DNA from: Gemmatimonadaceae bacterium
Lineage (GTDB): Bacteria; Gemmatimonadota; Gemmatimonadetes; Gemmatimonadales; Gemmatimonadaceae
Direction of reading: 5' to 3'
Assembly (NCBI GenBank): GCA_017881545.1
Contig: JADGQU010000001.1
Coordinates: 1 to 64,000 of the forward strand
Length of the DNA: 64,000 nt
Under the pieces are notes generated by a model. That model saw nothing but the letters and a program-made list of their open reading frames with translations, was not told where the DNA came from and did no database searches. Shown in pieces: positions 33,329 through 41,282 of this stretch. Both the position numbers and the translations under genes were made by a program. The number at the start of each line of letters is the position of its first letter. Position 1 is the first letter of the stretch.

Positions 33329-34330
33329 ATGACATCTCCGACACTGACCGGGCAGCCGCCCTCCAACGCAGCCGTGGCGCAGGAGGAATTCAAGGACCTC
33401 GGTTTCGGCACCGAGGTAGCGAAAGGCACGCGCCGCCGACTGCTGAATCGGGACGGAAGTTTCAATGTAATTCTCGATGGGCTCGATCCTCTGTCTTCAA
33501 TGAGTCTCTACCACTGGCTACTCACGATCTCGTGGCCGCGGTTCCTTGCCTTCATCGCCGGTTCTTATGTCGCCGTCAACACCCTCTTCGCCTTTGCTTT
33601 TTTAGCCTTGGGGCCTGATGCACTTCAATCGAGTGCGGGGAATTTCGCGGGACAGCCATTCTACAGGGCGTTCTTTTTCAGTGTTGATACGTTTGCGACA
33701 ATCGGCTACGGCAACATTATCCCCGTTGGTGTTGCAGCAAATAGCCTGGTGACTATCGAGGCGCTACTTAACATCGTCGGTGTCGCGCTCGCGACCGGGG
33801 TGATGTTTGCCCGCTTTTCTCGACCTTCCACGCGAATCATCTACAGCCGCAATGCAATCGTGGCGCCCTATCGTGACAAAACTGCGCTCGAGTTTCGAAT
33901 CGCCAACGCGAGGCGAAGCCAGTTGATCGACGTGCAGGTTCAGGCAATTCTCACCAAGATCGAGCGTGCGAGTGGCACGGCGGTGCGGAAGTTTTACGAG
34001 CTCACCCTTGAACGGAATCGTGTGGTGTTCTTCCCATTGAGCTGGACGGTGGTCCATCCGATCGATTCGACGAGTCCGATATGGGGCCTGACCCATGCAG
34101 ATCTCGTTGACGCAGACGCCGAGCTTCTGGTGCTTCTCATCGCAACCGATGAGACTGTGTCGCAGACAGTCCACTCGAGATCCTCGTATGAAGCCGACGA
34201 GATTGTGTGGGGCGCGAAGTTCGCAAACATGTTCACGCGCACCGACGCCGACGGAATCATCGGAATGAACCTCAGCCGGATTCATGATATCGAGACCGTG
34301 TATTCGGGTGTGCAAGGTGCGGAAGCCTAA
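33329..34330 (+). CDS. KirBac-type inward-rectifier potassium channel
   Basis: The 333-residue protein has the Kir plan: a slide helix (YHWLLTISWPRFLAFIAGSY), the outer membrane helix, a pore helix with filter TIGYG near residue 125, and the inner helix (LLNIVGVALATGVMFARF). A cytoplasmic immunoglobulin-like domain of about 190 residues begins RIIYSRNAIVAPY. The family passes K+ inward and is gated by lipids and pH in bacteria. Length and order are complete. It is preceded by the divergent transporter gene and followed by a hairpin. Confidence 0.95.
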   Translation: MTSPTLTGQPPSNAAVAQEEFKDLGFGTEVAKGTRRRLLNRDGSFNVILDGLDPLSSMSLYHWLLTISWPRFLAFIAGSYVAVNTLFAFAFLALGPDALQSSAGNFAGQPFYRAFFFSVDTFATIGYGNIIPVGVAANSLVTIEALLNIVGVALATGVMFARFSRPSTRIIYSRNAIVAPYRDKTALEFRIANARRSQLIDVQVQAILTKIERASGTAVRKFYELTLERNRVVFFPLSWTVVHPIDSTSPIWGLTHADLVDADAELLVLLIATDETVSQTVHSRSSYEADEIVWGAKFANMFTRTDADGIIGMNLSRIHDIETVYSGVQGAEA

Positions 34331-34346
34331 ACATCCCTTTAGGCTT
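34323..34346 (+). terminator. Hairpin at the end of the KirBac gene
   Basis: AAGCCTAAA pairs perfectly with TTTAGGCTT around CATCCC and includes the stop codon. It lacks a T tract, so it may protect the mRNA end rather than terminate. Confidence 0.45.
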
Positions 34347-34389
34347 GGGACGTTTCTATCAAAACCATTCCATTTGCGAGACCAATCGT

Positions 34390-35112
34390 ATGAAAATCAG
34401 AATGGCAGTGACTTTAGTAGGCTTGCTGACGCCACTAGCAGGACACACACAAGACAGTCGGGCGCCAATTGATGCCATCCCCCAGATTGCGGTTACAGGA
34501 CGCGGCGAGGTGAAAGTCTCGCCCGACAGAGCAACGATCCAGGTGAGTGTTCAGACGCGAGCCGTAACTGCCGCGGCAGCAGCAGCAGAAAACGCAACCA
34601 AGCAGCAGTCGGTCCTGGGAGCACTTCGGGCGCTGGGGTTAGGGAACGATCAGCTATCGACCATTAATTACAACGTCTATCCCGAGCAGCGCTATGAGCA
34701 GGGAAAGGAACCGGTAATCGTTGCCTACAACGTGACGAATACGATTCTGGTCGATGTCCGGAAGCTGAACCAGGTGGGTCCGGTCATCGACGCTGCACTC
34801 GCCCATGGTGCGAACATGATCACCTCTCTTCAGTTTTATGCCTCGAATACCGAGGTAGCCCGGAGAGCCGCGATTGCAACGGCAATCGAGAAAGCTCGCG
34901 CCGATGCTGAGGCAGCTGCACGCGCGGCACACGGATCCCTTGGCACGCTGCTGGAGATCAATATCTCGGCGTATTCCCCTCCGCCGCCGCGACCAATGAT
35001 GCTGGCTCGTTCAGCCGCCGCTATGGCGCAGGCCGATACGCCAATCAATGCCGGAGAAGAGACACTCTCCGTCGAAGTGAATACCCGTTGGAGGTTCATC
35101 GCGGGCCAGTAG
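34390..35112 (+). CDS. SIMPL-domain (DUF541) secreted protein
   Basis: The ATG at 34390 gives a signal peptide (MKIRMAVTLVGLLTPLAGHTQ) and a 219-residue mature chain. The SIMPL domain starts IAVTGRGEVKVSPDRATI and shows STINYNVYPEQRYEQG and VGPVIDAALAHGANMI, matching the family of envelope proteins named after a mouse NF-kappaB adaptor. E. coli YggE is a member linked to oxidative stress. Function here is unknown. It stands immediately upstream of the parS pair. Confidence 0.88.
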   Translation: MKIRMAVTLVGLLTPLAGHTQDSRAPIDAIPQIAVTGRGEVKVSPDRATIQVSVQTRAVTAAAAAAENATKQQSVLGALRALGLGNDQLSTINYNVYPEQRYEQGKEPVIVAYNVTNTILVDVRKLNQVGPVIDAALAHGANMITSLQFYASNTEVARRAAIATAIEKARADAEAAARAAHGSLGTLLEINISAYSPPPPRPMMLARSAAAMAQADTPINAGEETLSVEVNTRWRFIAGQ

Positions 35113-35117
35113 AGCTA

Positions 35118-35132
35118 TTTCCACGTGGAACA
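35118..35132. other. parS centromere-like site 1
   Basis: The core TTCCACGTGGAA lies in TTTCCACGTGGAACA, matching the common chromosomal parS form TGTTCCACGTGGAACA in its right half. ParB loads at such sites and spreads as a CTP-dependent clamp. It lies 75 nt upstream of parA. Confidence 0.85.
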
Positions 35133-35142
35133 ATTCGAAACC

Positions 35143-35157
35143 TGTTCCACGTGGAAA
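35143..35157. other. parS centromere-like site 2
   Basis: TGTTCCACGTGGAAA carries the same palindromic core and is the exact reverse complement of site 1, 10 nt away. Its left half is the perfect parS half. The pair forms a 40-bp inverted repeat directly before parA. Confidence 0.85.
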
Positions 35158-35206
35158 CCCCTCCTGCCGGTGGGTAGATTAGGCGCTGTACCCTCACCGG
35201 TTAATC

Positions 35207-35995
35207 GTGGCGCGAATAATCACAATCGCAAATCAGAAAGGCGGGGTCGGTAAGACGACCACCGCTGTAAATCTCGCGGCGAGTCTTGCCGCTGCGGAAC
35301 AACGCACGCTCCTGATCGACGCCGATCCGCAGGGTAACGCTACCAGCGGCGTCGGACTTCAGAAGGAAAACGTGCCCCTCTCCCTCTACGACGTTCTTGT
35401 CGGAAACTCCGATCTCGGGTCTTCGCGCCAGTCCTCCGTGCAGTTTGAGAAACTGGACGTGGTGGGAGCAACTCCAGATCTGGCCGCTGCGGAAGTCGAG
35501 CTGGTGGACAAAAGCGACCGAGATCTCGTCATGCGCCAAGCCCTCGAGTCACTCCGGGAAGAGTACGACTACGTAATCATCGACTGTCCGCCTTCGCTTG
35601 GCCTTATCACTATCAACATGCTGGTTGCAGCCGATGCGCTTCTCATTCCTCTCCAATGCGAGTACTACGCGCTCGAGGGCCTGTCCCAGCTGTTGAACAC
35701 CGTGCACCGCGTTCAGCACAGCGCGAACGAAAAGCTCGGTATCGACGGCGTACTACTCACCATGTACGACTCACGCCTGAATCTCTCGAAGCAGGTGGCC
35801 GAAGACGCGAGAGAGTACTTCGGGCCGAAGGTGTTCAGGAACGTCATACCAAGGAATGTCCGATTGGCCGAGGCGCCCAGTTTCGGAAAGCCTATCATTC
35901 TCTACGATGTCGCTTCGGTGGGAGCACAGGCCTATATGAATGTCGCAAAGGAGCTGATCGAACGAACCGCGCAAGGAGATGACGGTGGCCTCTGA
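35207..35995 (+). CDS. parA: Chromosome-partitioning ATPase ParA (Soj)
   Basis: The 262-residue deviant-Walker ATPase begins with [20 protein letters not shown] (Walker A with signature Lys), then [14 protein letters not shown] and [10 protein letters not shown] (Walker B) and ends with a dimer region. It moves ParB-parS complexes and, via DnaA, can affect initiation. The start is GTG at 35207. The gene overlaps parB by 17 nt and lies immediately after the two parS sites. Confidence 0.97.
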   Translation: MARIITIANQKGGVGKTTTAVNLAASLAAAEQRTLLIDADPQGNATSGVGLQKENVPLSLYDVLVGNSDLGSSRQSSVQFEKLDVVGATPDLAAAEVELVDKSDRDLVMRQALESLREEYDYVIIDCPPSLGLITINMLVAADALLIPLQCEYYALEGLSQLLNTVHRVQHSANEKLGIDGVLLTMYDSRLNLSKQVAEDAREYFGPKVFRNVIPRNVRLAEAPSFGKPIILYDVASVGAQAYMNVAKELIERTAQGDDGGL

Positions 35996-36875
35996 GAAAA
36001 CACCACGCCGACTTGGCCGAGGACTCGAAGCGCTTCTAGGTAGCGCTACCGGACTCTCATCGAGCGATGACGGCGCGCTGAAGTCCATCCCGATCGGGCA
36101 GATCGTTCCGAACCCGTTTCAGCCGCGGCAAGAATTCAACGCCGAGGATCTAGATGAGCTGCAGGAAAGCCTCAAGGCGAACGGCCTCTTGCAGCCAATT
36201 ACCGTACGCCGCCGGCAAGGTAAAGACGGATTCGAGCTCATCGCCGGTGAGCGCCGCTTGCGAGCTGCCACGAAGCTTGGCTGGAAAGAGATACCCGCCA
36301 TCATCAAGGAGATCGACGACAAAACGATCCTCACCATGGCGCTCGTCGAAAACCTTCAGCGGAGTGATCTCAACCCGATAGAAGAAGGAGAAGGCTACCA
36401 TCAGCTCTCGAGGGAATTCGGCCTTACCCAGCAGCAGATTGCCGAGACGGTCGGGAAGGACCGCACGACGATCGCGAACATGTTGCGACTCCTTCAGTTG
36501 CCTGAGACGGTGAGAAAACTTCTCCAGGAAAGACATCTCACGATGGGCCACGCCAAAGTCCTGTTGGGTCTTGAGGATCCTGACAAGATCGTGAGCCTAG
36601 CTCGCGAAATTGTAAAGGAGGGCCTAACAGTACGAGAGGTAGAACGACGTCTCCAACAGGTAGGCGGTTCCAAGAGCGGGAAGAAAGCTGGACGTCCGCG
36701 GGCTACAGACCGACAGCCACCAGAGCTGAAGCGAATCGAAGAGCGACTGCGCCATTTTCTTCAGACCGACGCCGCAATCAAGGTTGGCTCTCGCAACCGG
36801 GGTACTTTGACGATTCAGTTTTATTCGGCAGACGACCTGGAGCGACTGCTCGAGCTGTTAGGCGTTCCTGACTAA
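35979..36875 (+). CDS. parB: Chromosome-partitioning protein ParB (Spo0J)
   Basis: The 298-residue CTP-dependent clamp protein has [17 protein letters not shown] and [11 protein letters not shown] (C-motif with the GERR box that binds CTP), then [22 protein letters not shown] and an HTH ([24 protein letters not shown]) that reads parS, a Lys-rich linker and a C-terminal dimer domain ending [17 protein letters not shown]. All three domains are complete. Confidence 0.97.
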   Translation: MTVASEKTPRRLGRGLEALLGSATGLSSSDDGALKSIPIGQIVPNPFQPRQEFNAEDLDELQESLKANGLLQPITVRRRQGKDGFELIAGERRLRAATKLGWKEIPAIIKEIDDKTILTMALVENLQRSDLNPIEEGEGYHQLSREFGLTQQQIAETVGKDRTTIANMLRLLQLPETVRKLLQERHLTMGHAKVLLGLEDPDKIVSLAREIVKEGLTVREVERRLQQVGGSKSGKKAGRPRATDRQPPELKRIEERLRHFLQTDAAIKVGSRNRGTLTIQFYSADDLERLLELLGVPD

Positions 36876-36982
36876 TCAACATGGTTATGAACTTTAGCTG
36901 CAACCCCTTGATATGTAATGAGTTAACTTGGTAGAACTCACACGAGGTAGTTGGTTCTCCACACAAATATGACCAGTTTCCA

Positions 36983-37756
36983 ATGACCACAATCCATGAG
37001 ATCGCGGGGTACACGGACGAGCTTTTGGAAACAAAAACAACCCCGGACTATCCCACCGCATTAAATGGTCTTCAGCTTGAAAATCGGTCAGAAATCACAG
37101 GCATCGCAGCAGCTGTGGATTTTTCAACCAGAGCGATACTCGGCGCTATAGCGGCCAAGGCCAACCTGGTCCTCGTTCACCATGGAATGTTTTGGGACGC
37201 CCCCAGTCCAGTCAGCGGCTCCTCGTACAGAAGGCTCCGACTGTTGATCGAGAACGATATCGCCGTCTATTCATCACACTTGCCGCTTGACCGGCATCCG
37301 ATACTTGGCAACAACGTGCTGCTCGCAAAGCAATTGGGCCTGGAGCCAAGTGGGATTTTCGCCGAATTCGAAGGAACCTCCATTGGCGTGAGTGGACAGA
37401 CCCAGATAAAAACAGCGACACTCGTTGAGCGAGCTCGCAATTTCGCGAAGAATTACGAGAGCGAGGTCCGGACGACCCTACTGGGAAAAAACCGTGAAAC
37501 GAAGCGATGGGCGATCTGTAGCGGCGCCGGCGCATCGGCTGAAACTCTCAAAGAAGCACATGAGATGGAAATCGACACCCTCATCGTCGGCGAGGGTCCG
37601 CACTGGACCGCGGTTTACGCCGAGGAGAACGAGCTCACCATCATTTATGCGGGACACTACGCAACCGAAACGCTCGGAGTCTGCGCACTGGCGGAGCATC
37701 TTGGTGAGAAGTACGGCATTTCATCGAGCTTTATCAGCGCACCAACCGGCCTCTAG
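36983..37756 (+). CDS. Nif3-like (NIF3/YbgI) dinuclear metal protein
   Basis: The 257-residue protein matches the NIF3 family: NGLQLENRSEITGIAAAVDFSTRAI, LVLVHHGMFWD (first metal His pair), VYSSHLPLDRHPILGNN (metal ligands), and ICSGAGAS and GEGPHWTAVYAEEN with IIYAGHYATE (last metal ligands). The family is often annotated as GTP cyclohydrolase 1 type 2, but the biochemical role is unsettled. It follows parB after 107 nt and does not look part of that operon. Confidence 0.92.
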   Translation: MTTIHEIAGYTDELLETKTTPDYPTALNGLQLENRSEITGIAAAVDFSTRAILGAIAAKANLVLVHHGMFWDAPSPVSGSSYRRLRLLIENDIAVYSSHLPLDRHPILGNNVLLAKQLGLEPSGIFAEFEGTSIGVSGQTQIKTATLVERARNFAKNYESEVRTTLLGKNRETKRWAICSGAGASAETLKEAHEMEIDTLIVGEGPHWTAVYAEENELTIIYAGHYATETLGVCALAEHLGEKYGISSSFISAPTGL

Positions 37757-37788
37757 CATCGCCGAGTTGAGTAGCGTCACCGACAAGA

Positions 37789-38712
37789 TCAGCAATCCGT
37801 GTATGCGCTTCTCCACGTAGCGCGCCACTCACCGGGACCGACGCGTTCGATCAGCCCGAGTTTACCACCATCGTCGTATTCAATGTTGACGACGATGGCA
37901 GGGCGCTTTGCCGGCCCGATTTGCACGGCCGTCAGAACCTCAGTTGCTTGCGTTGACTCCTCGGCGCCCGCCGTTCTGTTGTAGTAACCGAGGTTGTAAT
38001 TCCCTTTCGTCCCCGCGGGTCTTTCACCGAGCAGGAGGAGATGCTCGAGCCTTGGATTCGCTTCTTCATTCACGCTTCGCACGACGTCAGCGATCACTAC
38101 ATCGACGGAATCCAGCCGGAACGTGTAAGCTGAACGAACTCTGAACGGAAGTCCCCGGAAAGTCGGATCCGACGCGGTGGGCAATGTAGCGGCCATCTGC
38201 GCTAGAGATGCGGCGAGTGCCGCTGAATCAGCGCTCGTCATCGCCTCGATCGAGTCGACCGCGATTGCGTGAACGTGTCCGGTTGCAAATCCGACCCTCC
38301 AGTTTGAATGCGCCGACTGAAGTTTGGCGAGAGGCCACGAGTAACAGTCCTGCTTCGCATCGACCGGTGGAAGCGGAGACGCGGCAATGGACGATCCGAT
38401 TCTCCCGCCTCTTCCGAACAGATCGAATGTGAGACCGGAAATCGGCGGACTGATGCCTTGCAGCGCAGCAACCGTGCTGTCGGTTGCTTCTGGCAGCACG
38501 ACGGCTATGCTGTCCCCGCCGCTTCCAACGGAAACAACCATCACCGGCCCCGCATCCGTGTTCCAATTCGTATTCCCCAGCGGGTTCGAGGGATAGACTG
38601 GCGGGAGCGATGCCCCAGTCGAGTCGGACTTGTCCCGTCCCTTGTCCCGACACGCGACCGCGTTGACGAGCAGCAGTACCGAAAAGGAGAGACCCGCTGC
38701 GCGAAGCATCAT
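37789..38712 (-). CDS. Lipoprotein of unknown function
   Basis: The ATG at 38712 gives a lipobox signal peptide (MMLRAAGLSFSVLLLVNAVAC) followed by an Asp/Lys/Ser-rich linker and a secreted domain of about 270 residues. The visible part has no catalytic motif; it has a conserved-looking region of alternating strands (FRVRSAYTFRLDSVDVVIADVV and KGNYNLGYYNRTAG) and one Cys pair region. I recognise no family. It is convergent with the Nif3-like gene and divergent from the MFS gene. Confidence 0.65.
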   Translation of the reverse strand: MMLRAAGLSFSVLLLVNAVACRDKGRDKSDSTGASLPPVYPSNPLGNTNWNTDAGPVMVVSVGSGGDSIAVVLPEATDSTVAALQGISPPISGLTFDLFGRGGRIGSSIAASPLPPVDAKQDCYSWPLAKLQSAHSNWRVGFATGHVHAIAVDSIEAMTSADSAALAASLAQMAATLPTASDPTFRGLPFRVRSAYTFRLDSVDVVIADVVRSVNEEANPRLEHLLLLGERPAGTKGNYNLGYYNRTAGAEESTQATEVLTAVQIGPAKRPAIVVNIEYDDGGKLGLIERVGPGEWRATWRSAYTDC

Positions 38713-38843
38713 GAGGAGTAATTTATCGTCGCGTACCCGCGGCATCGAGAGTACGTATCGCCTGCTACGTCACCATACGTATTTGAGCCCAGACACTGTC
38801 GGGTGTAGAGTACACGCGTGACGCCCACTGCAAGAGGCTGACA

Positions 38844-40313
38844 ATGGAAGCGGTGACAACGGATTCGATCAACAGAACGGAAGAAACCGACGGCACTATT
38901 CTGGGCGTCACTCCCGCGGGTGATTTCAATCCGCCGCTCGCGCCGTTCAGAGAGCGAATAAGCTGGGCGCTCTACGATTTCGCGAATACGGTGTTTTCCA
39001 TGAACATCGCTACCCTCTACTTTGCCGCCTGGCTTGTAGCGGATCTTGGGCATTCGAATACACTGTACGCTGTAGTGAATGGAATCGCGTCGGCGCTGGT
39101 CGTCGTATCGATTCCCGTTTTCGGCGCAATCTCGGACGCGACACAGCGACGAAAGCCGTGGGTAGTGGGCTTTACACTAATCGCGTGTGCATCGACGATC
39201 CTCATGGCAATCCTCGGTCAGACGGGCTTGCCACTGATCGGAGAGGGCGTGACAGCAGCCGGGTTTCGCCCCCTGCTATCACCCGGAATCGCGCTTTTTG
39301 GAGTGCTCGCGGCGTTTACGATCGCAAACTACGCATATCAGGGTGCGCAGCCCTTTTACAACGCGATGATGCCGGAGCTGGTTCCGGTTGACCACCGAGG
39401 CCGCCTTTCTGGTATGGGCACCGCGTTCGGATACATTGGCTCGATCACCGGCGTGGTGCTGACGTTTCCATTTTTCACAGGCCAAATGCCGATACTCGGA
39501 GCAATTCCGGGCCAGGTTATCGGTTTCCTGAGAAGCGCGGTACCCTTCACGACGCATGGTGGGCGTGTTTCCACATTCGTACCGACGGCGTTTCTCTTTT
39601 TACTCTTCTCGCTGCCGCTCTTTCTGTTCTGTCGAGACCACAATGCGATTCACGGTAAGAAGCGCATCGCGTGGCGCGAGGCGTTCCGAGATGTCGGGCA
39701 TACACTGGACGAAGCAAAGAAATATCCCGGAACTCTGAGATTCATCCTGACCGCGTTTTTGTATCAGGACGCCATGGGAACGATCATCGCGAACATGGCT
39801 CTCTACGCAATTTTTGCGATGGGATTCGTGAAGGGCTCCGAGGCGACGCTATTCGTGATTCTTACTGTTCCCGCAGTCGTCGGGAGCTACGGAATCGGGC
39901 GATTGGTAGATCGTTTTGGGCCCAAGCGAACTCTTTCATGGGTTCTTGCCGGCTGGATCCTGCTTCTGCTCTCGATGATCGTCGTTCCGACGAGAACAGC
40001 CTTCTGGATCGTGGGGGCGTGCATAGGCCTGATTTACGGAGGCGTTTCCACAGCGGAGCGCCCGTTGCTTCTGAGTCTCGTTCCTGATGTCGAAGCTGGA
40101 CGTTTCTTCAGCCTCATGGTGCTTTCTTCGCGGGCTGCGGCAGTAGTAGGTCCATTTGTATGGGCGCTCGCAGTGGATGGGCTGACACCTTCGATGGGAA
40201 CGGGCTTCGCTTACCGAGCGGGCGTCATGACGGTCGCGATTGGAATGACATTCGCGCTCTGGATGTTGCGCGGTGTTCCTGATCACTTCATCCCGCAGGC
40301 TCGCTCACGATGA
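38844..40313 (+). CDS. MFS transporter of the UMF1/Atg22-like type
   Basis: This 489-residue membrane protein has about 12 helices. RISWALYDFANTVFSMNIATLYFAAWL is the UMF1/Atg22-like N-terminal signature (WALYDFANSxF), and ISDATQRRKPWVVG is the MFS loop between helices 2 and 3. YQGAQPFYNAMMPELVPVDHRGRLSGMG is the family's central loop. Substrates are unproven in bacteria, and the eukaryotic relative exports amino acids from the vacuole. Its stop overlaps the acyltransferase start by 4 nt, so the two are likely co-translated. Confidence 0.9.
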   Translation: MEAVTTDSINRTEETDGTILGVTPAGDFNPPLAPFRERISWALYDFANTVFSMNIATLYFAAWLVADLGHSNTLYAVVNGIASALVVVSIPVFGAISDATQRRKPWVVGFTLIACASTILMAILGQTGLPLIGEGVTAAGFRPLLSPGIALFGVLAAFTIANYAYQGAQPFYNAMMPELVPVDHRGRLSGMGTAFGYIGSITGVVLTFPFFTGQMPILGAIPGQVIGFLRSAVPFTTHGGRVSTFVPTAFLFLLFSLPLFLFCRDHNAIHGKKRIAWREAFRDVGHTLDEAKKYPGTLRFILTAFLYQDAMGTIIANMALYAIFAMGFVKGSEATLFVILTVPAVVGSYGIGRLVDRFGPKRTLSWVLAGWILLLLSMIVVPTRTAFWIVGACIGLIYGGVSTAERPLLLSLVPDVEAGRFFSLMVLSSRAAAVVGPFVWALAVDGLTPSMGTGFAYRAGVMTVAIGMTFALWMLRGVPDHFIPQARSR

Positions 40314-41281
40314 TCTACAACGCGTTGAGATGGGTCAATGGAATCGCCCTTCACTGGTTCTATCGGGATATTCGTATCACAGGCAAGAATCAAATCCCGT
40401 TCAGTGCTCCATTGCTCATCGCGGTGAATCATCAGAACGCGCTCGTTGATTCGCTGATCGTAGCGTGGGTCATGCCTCGTCGGATTGCGATGACTGCCAA
40501 GGCTACACTGCGCAAGAATCCCCTGATTGCCCTGCTGTTCAGTGTTCTCGGAGTCGTGCCACTAAGGAGGGTGAGCGACGAGGTCCGGGATTCCAGCGGA
40601 CTTCCGGCTGATCGATCGCGCAATGCGGGAGCTTTTCGAGAGATTCTCAAACTTCTCGAACAGCGTGGAGCGGTGCTCATTTTCCCAGAAGGAAAGAGTC
40701 ACAACGAGGTCGGTCTCGAGCCGCTCAAGACAGGTCTGGCGAGACTCGCTCTCCAAGCCAGGGATAAGTGTTCCATCAAGGGAGTTACGATTCTTCCGCT
40801 CGGACTCGTATTCGAGGACAAGGGCGTACCAGGCACGATCGCCGGAGTGCATGTTGGAGAAGCAATCGAAATGGACTCCTGGCCGAACGCCGACTCTGTT
40901 GCTCTGACCAAAGAGATCGCCAAGCGGCTTCGGAGCGTATCGGAAGAGGCGGCACTACCTGTCCCCGAAGCGGGCGGCGTCAGGCAGGGAAAAGGCTTGC
41001 AAGAGAGACTAATCGCTCTTGCAGCCTCGTGGGGCCGTATCACCCACCAATTCCCAGTGAGAATCGCAAGGCGCATCGCGGTAAAGCGGAGCATCGACGC
41101 TGATCAACCTGCAATGCAGACGATATTGTTCGGGATCGGATTCGTGCTTCTCACGTACGTCGTCCATCTCACGATCCTGGGCGTGCTCATCCACTCCTTC
41201 TGGATCAGCTCCCTCTATCTCGCCAGCTTACTCGGTGGCGCATACTGGGCGGCGTTCGAGCAGCATCCCCGCCGTTATTAG
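40310..41281 (+). CDS. PlsC-like glycerolipid acyltransferase
   Basis: The 323-residue protein belongs to the lysophosphatidate/glycerol-3-phosphate acyltransferase superfamily. AVNHQNALVDSLI is the catalytic His-Asp motif, with five rather than four residues between His and Asp, as seen in Gat1/NHPNxxxD-type relatives. LIFPEGKSHNEVGLEPLKTG is block III, and two hydrophobic helices at the C-terminus anchor the protein. It probably makes phosphatidate for membranes. Acyl donor and position specificity cannot be judged. Confidence 0.85.
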   Translation: MIYNALRWVNGIALHWFYRDIRITGKNQIPFSAPLLIAVNHQNALVDSLIVAWVMPRRIAMTAKATLRKNPLIALLFSVLGVVPLRRVSDEVRDSSGLPADRSRNAGAFREILKLLEQRGAVLIFPEGKSHNEVGLEPLKTGLARLALQARDKCSIKGVTILPLGLVFEDKGVPGTIAGVHVGEAIEMDSWPNADSVALTKEIAKRLRSVSEEAALPVPEAGGVRQGKGLQERLIALAASWGRITHQFPVRIARRIAVKRSIDADQPAMQTILFGIGFVLLTYVVHLTILGVLIHSFWISSLYLASLLGGAYWAAFEQHPRRY

Positions 41282-41282
41282 C

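Noticed and set aside
36955..36963. TTCTCCACA after parB as an origin DnaA box
   Set aside because: Single near-match in a 107-nt spacer without neighbours; expected by chance.
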